A stretch of 40,853 nt of DNA. Origin: Rickettsiales bacterium. Lineage in GTDB: Bacteria; Bacteroidota; Bacteroidia; Cytophagales; Cyclobacteriaceae. Made by a program: the position numbers and the translations under genes. Positions within the stretch are counted from its first letter, which is position 1. Each line of letters begins with the position of its first letter. The stretch is taken from NCBI GenBank assembly GCA_002729235.1, contig PBTY01000028.1:14853-55705 (forward strand). The letters run 5' to 3'. The notes below the pieces were generated by a model. That model ran no database searches and had not been told where the DNA came from. It was given only the letters and a program-made list of their open reading frames with translations. Positions 37,746 through 40,853 of this stretch are shown piece after piece.

Positions 37746-39185
37746 ATGAAGAAATTATTCGTTATTGGTATTGCACTCTCGCTGTTTACAGCCTGCAAGC
37801 AAGAGAGTCAGTCGGAGGTATTTTCAAAAATAAATTCGGAAGTCCTTCAGAATTCGAAAGCGTACGCCACCTTGCAAGAGGCATCCACTACCATAGGCCA
37901 TCGCCTTACTGGTTCAGAAAACGGCAAGAAAGCCGAGCAATACACCTTCGATAAGTTTAAAGAATATGGTTTTGACGATGTGAAGTTTCAGGAATTTGAA
38001 ACCAAAGCATGGTCGCGGGAAACAATTTCTGTAACTCTGGATGGCGACAGTGTTAAAGCTGTAACGCTGGGCCACTCGCCTGTGGCTGCCGATGTGACCG
38101 GAGAGCTGGTAGACATGGGTAACGGATTGGAGGCGGACTATGCCGCGAATCCAGGTGCCGCCAATGGTAAAATTGTGCTGGTGTATATCGGTGTTTTAGA
38201 AGGTAGCCCGGAAGACGCCAAAAACCTGCATCGCAGTGAGAAAACGGCAATCGCTATTAAGAATGGTGCCACAGGTGTAGTCATTTTTAATCAGGTTGAT
38301 GGAGGGGTGCTACTAACCGGCACAGCCTCTGTAACGGGCGAATTGATTCCGATTCCTGCTGTTTGTATCAGCAAGGAAAAAGGAATGGAGCTGAAAGAGA
38401 AGTTAAAGGCCGGAATGCTAATTGAAGCACACCTGGCCATGACCAATAACAGCGATGTAATAAAAGCACGAAACGTGATTGCAACCTTAACGGGAAGTGA
38501 ATTGGCGGATGAGAAAATTATCATTGGCGGTCACCTCGATTCGTGGGATCTGGCCACTGGAGCTATTGATAATGGAATTGGCTCCTTTGCAATCCTCGAC
38601 ATTGCGCGAGCCTTTACAGCCAACAACCTGAAACCCAAACGTACCATCCAGTTTGTCATGTTCATGGGAGAAGAGCAAGGCTTGTTGGGTTCTTCGTATA
38701 TGGTAGATGAAGCCGTGAAAGATGGCTCTATCGAAAACATCAAATACATGTTTAACATCGATATGGGTGGCAACCCGATTGGGGTAAATGCCGGAGGCCA
38801 GTTAAACGATACCACCTTTTTCAAAAACCTGGGCGTGGAGATTGCCGCTATCGATACGGTGTATCAAAACAAGTTCAGTAATCGCTCGGGTCTACACAGC
38901 GATCATCAACCATTTATGCTTGAAGGTGTTCCTATTTTGGGGGTAGCCAGCAACCTGGATCGGTCTATCTACAAATGTTACCATGCCGACTGTGACGACT
39001 TTAGTTTGGTAAACGAAGAACACATTCGTAATACAGCTCGTTTCGGAACGATGATTTTATATGCATTGGCGAATGCCGAAAAACTTCCTGCAGATAAAAT
39101 GGATAGTGAAACCACTAAAAAATTTATGATCGAAAATGGCCTGGAAGAGCCGCTGCGTATTGCAGGTGAATGGAAATGGGATTAA
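37746..39185 (+). CDS. M28-family metallopeptidase lipoprotein with PA domain (carboxypeptidase Q-like)
   Basis: Lipoprotein signal MKKLFVIGIALSLFTAC with Cys17. The zinc aminopeptidase/carboxypeptidase fold is split by a protease-associated domain (about residues 115-240, GKIVLVYIGVLEG...GATGVVIFNQVDGG). All M28 ligands are visible: His in GGHLDSWDLATG, Asp in AIDNGIGS, Glu pair in FMGEEQGLLGSS, Asp in FNIDMGGNP and His in GLHSDHQPF. Length is 479 aa. The open frame extends 56 codons upstream, but ATG 37746 gives the signal peptide. Hand counts of two of its 60-base lines give 52% and 60% GC, against 37% for one line of gcdH, so it may be acquired. Confidence 0.88.
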   Translation: MKKLFVIGIALSLFTACKQESQSEVFSKINSEVLQNSKAYATLQEASTTIGHRLTGSENGKKAEQYTFDKFKEYGFDDVKFQEFETKAWSRETISVTLDGDSVKAVTLGHSPVAADVTGELVDMGNGLEADYAANPGAANGKIVLVYIGVLEGSPEDAKNLHRSEKTAIAIKNGATGVVIFNQVDGGVLLTGTASVTGELIPIPAVCISKEKGMELKEKLKAGMLIEAHLAMTNNSDVIKARNVIATLTGSELADEKIIIGGHLDSWDLATGAIDNGIGSFAILDIARAFTANNLKPKRTIQFVMFMGEEQGLLGSSYMVDEAVKDGSIENIKYMFNIDMGGNPIGVNAGGQLNDTTFFKNLGVEIAAIDTVYQNKFSNRSGLHSDHQPFMLEGVPILGVASNLDRSIYKCYHADCDDFSLVNEEHIRNTARFGTMILYALANAEKLPADKMDSETTKKFMIENGLEEPLRIAGEWKWD

Positions 39186-39215
39186 TTCTCTAAATAGTAA
39201 AGGCTATCGGTTGTA

Positions 39216-39437
39216 TTAACGATCGTAAGCCTTCGCTTTTTCATCATCTCCATCAGGCGGATTTTCTATAAATCTGCCAGATAGTATTAAAATGCCTTTC
39301 AGAATTTCATTTTGCTTAAGCATCAGTTGCAGGGGTAGGTCTATTTGGAAATACTCTGTTGATACCAGAAGGGCATTATAAATGCTCTTTTCATACATCC
39401 ACGTTGCAAACTCGGATGACGGAGGGTGACCTTTCAT
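39216..39437 (-). CDS. Small hypothetical protein (73 aa)
   Basis: Not recognised. An in-frame TGA lies two codons before ATG 39437, so the start is fixed. The sequence (FATWMYEKSIYNALLVSTEY, then LPLQLMLKQNEILKGILILSG) looks like two amphipathic helices with a charged C-terminal tail, ending KAKAYDR. No signal peptide is evident. It is the only open frame of size between the M28 gene and the LRR cassette. It could be a real small gene or a remnant. Confidence 0.4.
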   Translation of the reverse strand: MKGHPPSSEFATWMYEKSIYNALLVSTEYFQIDLPLQLMLKQNEILKGILILSGRFIENPPDGDDEKAKAYDR

Positions 39438-39520
39438 TTTTCATTTTGGACTACATCAAACCTTTGTGAAAGAAGATATTCCTGGTCGTTTGATCGATTA
39501 GTCATGTTTAGCGAGTGAGT

Positions 39521-39599
39521 GGAAAATCGGTGACTTGGATTTTCCTGGGCGCAATGTAGGCTATCTACATCTCGTCAGTTGGTGAAAAACACCAACTGA
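39521..39599. other. Three successive hairpins in gene-free DNA
   Basis: GGAAAATC/GATTTTCC (39521-39528 with 39538-39545), ATGTAG/CTACAT (39554-39559 with 39565-39570) and a 10-bp stem TCAGTTGGTG/CACCAACTGA (39575-39584 with 39590-39599, loop AAAAA) follow one another. An alternative pair CTGAG/CTCAG (39596-39612) competes with the third. This lies in the 211-base stretch 39438-39648, which otherwise contains only the repeat at 39614-39646. No protein-coding frame is supported there. Confidence 0.5.
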
Positions 39600-39613
39600 G
39601 GCGAAGGCTCAGT

Positions 39614-39646
39614 AAGCTTATGGATGATAGTGTTTGTTGGCATCAG
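39614..39646 (+). repeat. Recombination-site-like repeat, proximal copy
   Basis: The first 24 bases (39614-39637, starting AAGCTTATGGATG and ending GTTTGT) are identical to 40751-40774. It continues TGGCATCAG. Together with the inverted copy at 40661-40691 it brackets the LRR gene. The attC-like left half is absent upstream, so it could be an attI-like or partial site. Confidence 0.7.
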
Positions 39647-39648
39647 TT

Positions 39649-40650
39649 TTAATATTGATACTTGCTTTTACGCCAGTCGTATTTGACAACATTTCTCGAA
39701 GCAAGAAACAGTTCAAAGTCTTTATTCTTTCTATCACTTCCAAATCCCACAAGAGCCATTCTTAGTTTCTTACAATGTTTTAACACCTGAAGTTGTTCTG
39801 GAGAGACATTATTTGCTGAAGTATACAGGAACTCTTCAAGGTTAGTCAGATTCTTCAGCGATTCGACATTCTTTAAACCCTTCATCGTATTCATAATTAT
39901 CTTCGAGAGTTTAGAATTGTGTTCAAATTGTGGCAATGATTTGACATTTCTAAGCGAATCCAGTTTTAGATATTCAAGATTTTCCAGTTGAGAAATAAAC
40001 TCAATGTCTTCCAACATTCTTACTTGCCAAAGCTCCAAGTAAGCCAATTCCGGAATGGCAATCAGAGCTTTAAAATTCTGTGTTCCTCCTAACAAGAATC
40101 TTAATTTGGAGAGTTTACTCAGTTGTTTTAGAAAATCAAGGTCCTCCACTGTTATGGATCGAAGAACTAACTCCTTTAGTTCTGTTAATTCCGATATTCG
40201 TTCTATATCCCTGGTATAACCAGAGATATGTAGATATTCCAATTGTTTAAGATTTGAAATCGGTTCAAGTGAAATATTTTTCCTCTTTGTTTCGCTTAAA
40301 ATCAAGACGTTCAATTGGTGTAATTCTCCAACAGTCTCTAGATTCTCCAAATCTCTGAAGTCGAGATATAAACTCTTTAAATTGTCAATGTCTTTAAGGA
40401 ATTCAATGCTTTCTAAAGGGTTATCATCGTATTGAGTCAATCTGAGAGATACATCAGGTCTCTTTGAAAATAGGTGACTATTAAGATTTTCCCAAGTTTC
40501 CTTATTAGGTCGATTATGAAATTGAATTTGGAAAAGGTTGCTTTCCTTAAGAATCTTAGAGATGTCACGCTTATTCAGGTTTCGGTTGACATTAATGCAA
40601 CCATTCCCTGCATTCACCCATTCTGAATTTTTGAAAATACTTTGGAACAT
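39649..40650 (-). CDS. Leucine-rich-repeat protein, cassette-borne
   Basis: A 333-aa cytoplasmic-looking protein without signal peptide. After about 60 residues there are roughly ten irregular leucine-rich repeats, for example LKQLEYLHISGYTRDIERI, LTELKELVLRSITVEDLDFL, LENLEYLKLDSLRNVKSLP and LTNLEEFLYTSANNVSPEQL. LRRs give a protein-binding surface; no effector domain is attached. The start ATG at 40650 is ten bases from the inverted recombination-site-like repeat; a TTG six codons earlier would lie inside that repeat. The stop is three bases after the other copy. The gene therefore fills the space between the repeats exactly, as in a gene cassette. Confidence 0.75.
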   Translation of the reverse strand: MFQSIFKNSEWVNAGNGCINVNRNLNKRDISKILKESNLFQIQFHNRPNKETWENLNSHLFSKRPDVSLRLTQYDDNPLESIEFLKDIDNLKSLYLDFRDLENLETVGELHQLNVLILSETKRKNISLEPISNLKQLEYLHISGYTRDIERISELTELKELVLRSITVEDLDFLKQLSKLSKLRFLLGGTQNFKALIAIPELAYLELWQVRMLEDIEFISQLENLEYLKLDSLRNVKSLPQFEHNSKLSKIIMNTMKGLKNVESLKNLTNLEEFLYTSANNVSPEQLQVLKHCKKLRMALVGFGSDRKNKDFELFLASRNVVKYDWRKSKYQY

Positions 40651-40660
40651 GATACTAATT

Positions 40661-40774
40661 GATGCCAACGTCCAACTATCATCCGTAAGCTGGACTTTTC
40701 AAATATCTATAAAAGTATCTGATAGTACCTGCCTTTGCAAATAGCTTTGGAAGCTTATGGATGATAGTGTTTGT
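40661..40774 (+). repeat. attC-like folded recombination site
   Basis: The left arm has GATGCCAAC (40661-40669) and ACTATCATCCGTAAGCT (40675-40691). The right arm has AAGCTTATGGATGATAGT (40751-40768) followed by GTTTGT, where the sequence changes. L arms pair over 17 bases with one mismatch, flanked by an unpaired spacer of about five bases. In the uninterrupted copy the next bases complete GTTGGCATC, which pairs with the left GATGCCAAC. This matches the R''-L''-loop-L'-R' layout of integron attC sites. The outer bases deviate from the strict RYYYAAC/GTTRRRY consensus. Confidence 0.55.
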
Positions 40775-40853
40775 GTGTGCCTTGAATGGTGAATATAGTC
40801 CAAGGAATTGGACGATCCAAAGGGTGAGAGTCCCTGAAGCGCTGGGGTCGTGC
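40775..40853 (+). mobile_element. Putative 5' end of a group II intron
   Basis: The repeat is interrupted after TTGT by GTGTGCC, which fits the group II intron 5' consensus GTGYG. The following 70 bases are rich in short stems: CCTTG/CAAGG, TTGGA-CGA-TCCAA and AGGG-TGAGAG-TCCCT. GGGTGAGAGTCCC resembles domain I segments of bacterial group II introns. TTGT/T is the junction known for attC-targeting IIC introns. The element leaves the window, so the reverse transcriptase and domain V are not seen. The alternative boundary is two bases upstream (GTGTGTGCC). Confidence 0.55.

Noticed and set aside
39493-39586. Possible protein remnant in the hairpin region (reading SEWKIGDLDFPGRNVGYLH then stop)
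   Set aside because: Only about 27 codons between stops, no start, no family recognised. The hairpins explain the base pattern better.
40661-40774. Ordinary transposon terminal inverted repeats
   Set aside because: No transposase is present, and the arms have the double paired-box plus spacer pattern and a third directly repeated copy, which suits an attC-type site better. It remains the main alternative.

Overview
The window looks like the chromosome of an aerobic member of the Bacteroidota, most likely a marine Cytophagales-type bacterium; I cannot place it to genus. Pointers are an AT-rich sequence with weak or absent Shine-Dalgarno sites, promoter -7 boxes of the TAnnTTTG type, a lipoprotein TamL, DUF1573 proteins, LytTR regulators, MacB/FtsX-type permeases with large extracytoplasmic domains, tandem periplasmic amidohydrolases, and many secreted proteins with MKK/MKR signal peptides.

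Layout. 1-6.3 kb: an acyl-CoA thioesterase (cut by the window edge) and pcm read leftward. Riboflavin synthase and a LytTR response regulator overlap by 4 bases and read rightward. They meet the leftward operon tamL-hemF-PAP2 phosphatase. 6.3-13.3 kb: housekeeping genes (TrmH/SpoU rRNA methyltransferase, pgi, a CaCA-type Na+/Ca2+ exchanger, a phosphohexomutase, a small orphan protein, trpS). 13.3-18.5 kb: DUF1573 protein, M1 peptidase, an unlisted 46-residue membrane protein, and gyrB. 18.5-27 kb: a secreted leucine-rich-repeat protein; a leftward run of tryptophan 2,3-dioxygenase, a MORN-repeat/beta-barrel protein and a CoA-binding protein; the divergent glutaryl-CoA dehydrogenase; and an ABC permease. 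27-33.6 kb: two adjacent secreted amidohydrolases, a Crp-like regulator with an SDR oxidoreductase, and a lipoprotein whose start codon lies in an inverted repeat. 33.7-37.2 kb: secreted hydrolases (M20 amidohydrolase, beta-lactamase-family serine hydrolase) and an orphan secreted protein.

37.2-40.85 kb is the accessory end. A truncated outer-membrane beta-barrel gene abuts a GC-richer M28 peptidase lipoprotein gene. Then come a small orphan ORF, a gene-free stretch with three successive perfect hairpins, and an LRR gene enclosed by copies of a structured repeat. The distal repeat has the R''-L''...L'-R' layout of an integron attC site. It appears to be interrupted after TTGT by a sequence beginning GTGTGCC, which looks like the 5' end of a group II intron running out of the window. 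This cassette/intron junction is the most interesting part of the window.

Coordinates, motifs, start-codon choices and stems were read by eye from the sequence. Family names rest on recognised motifs, not on database searches.
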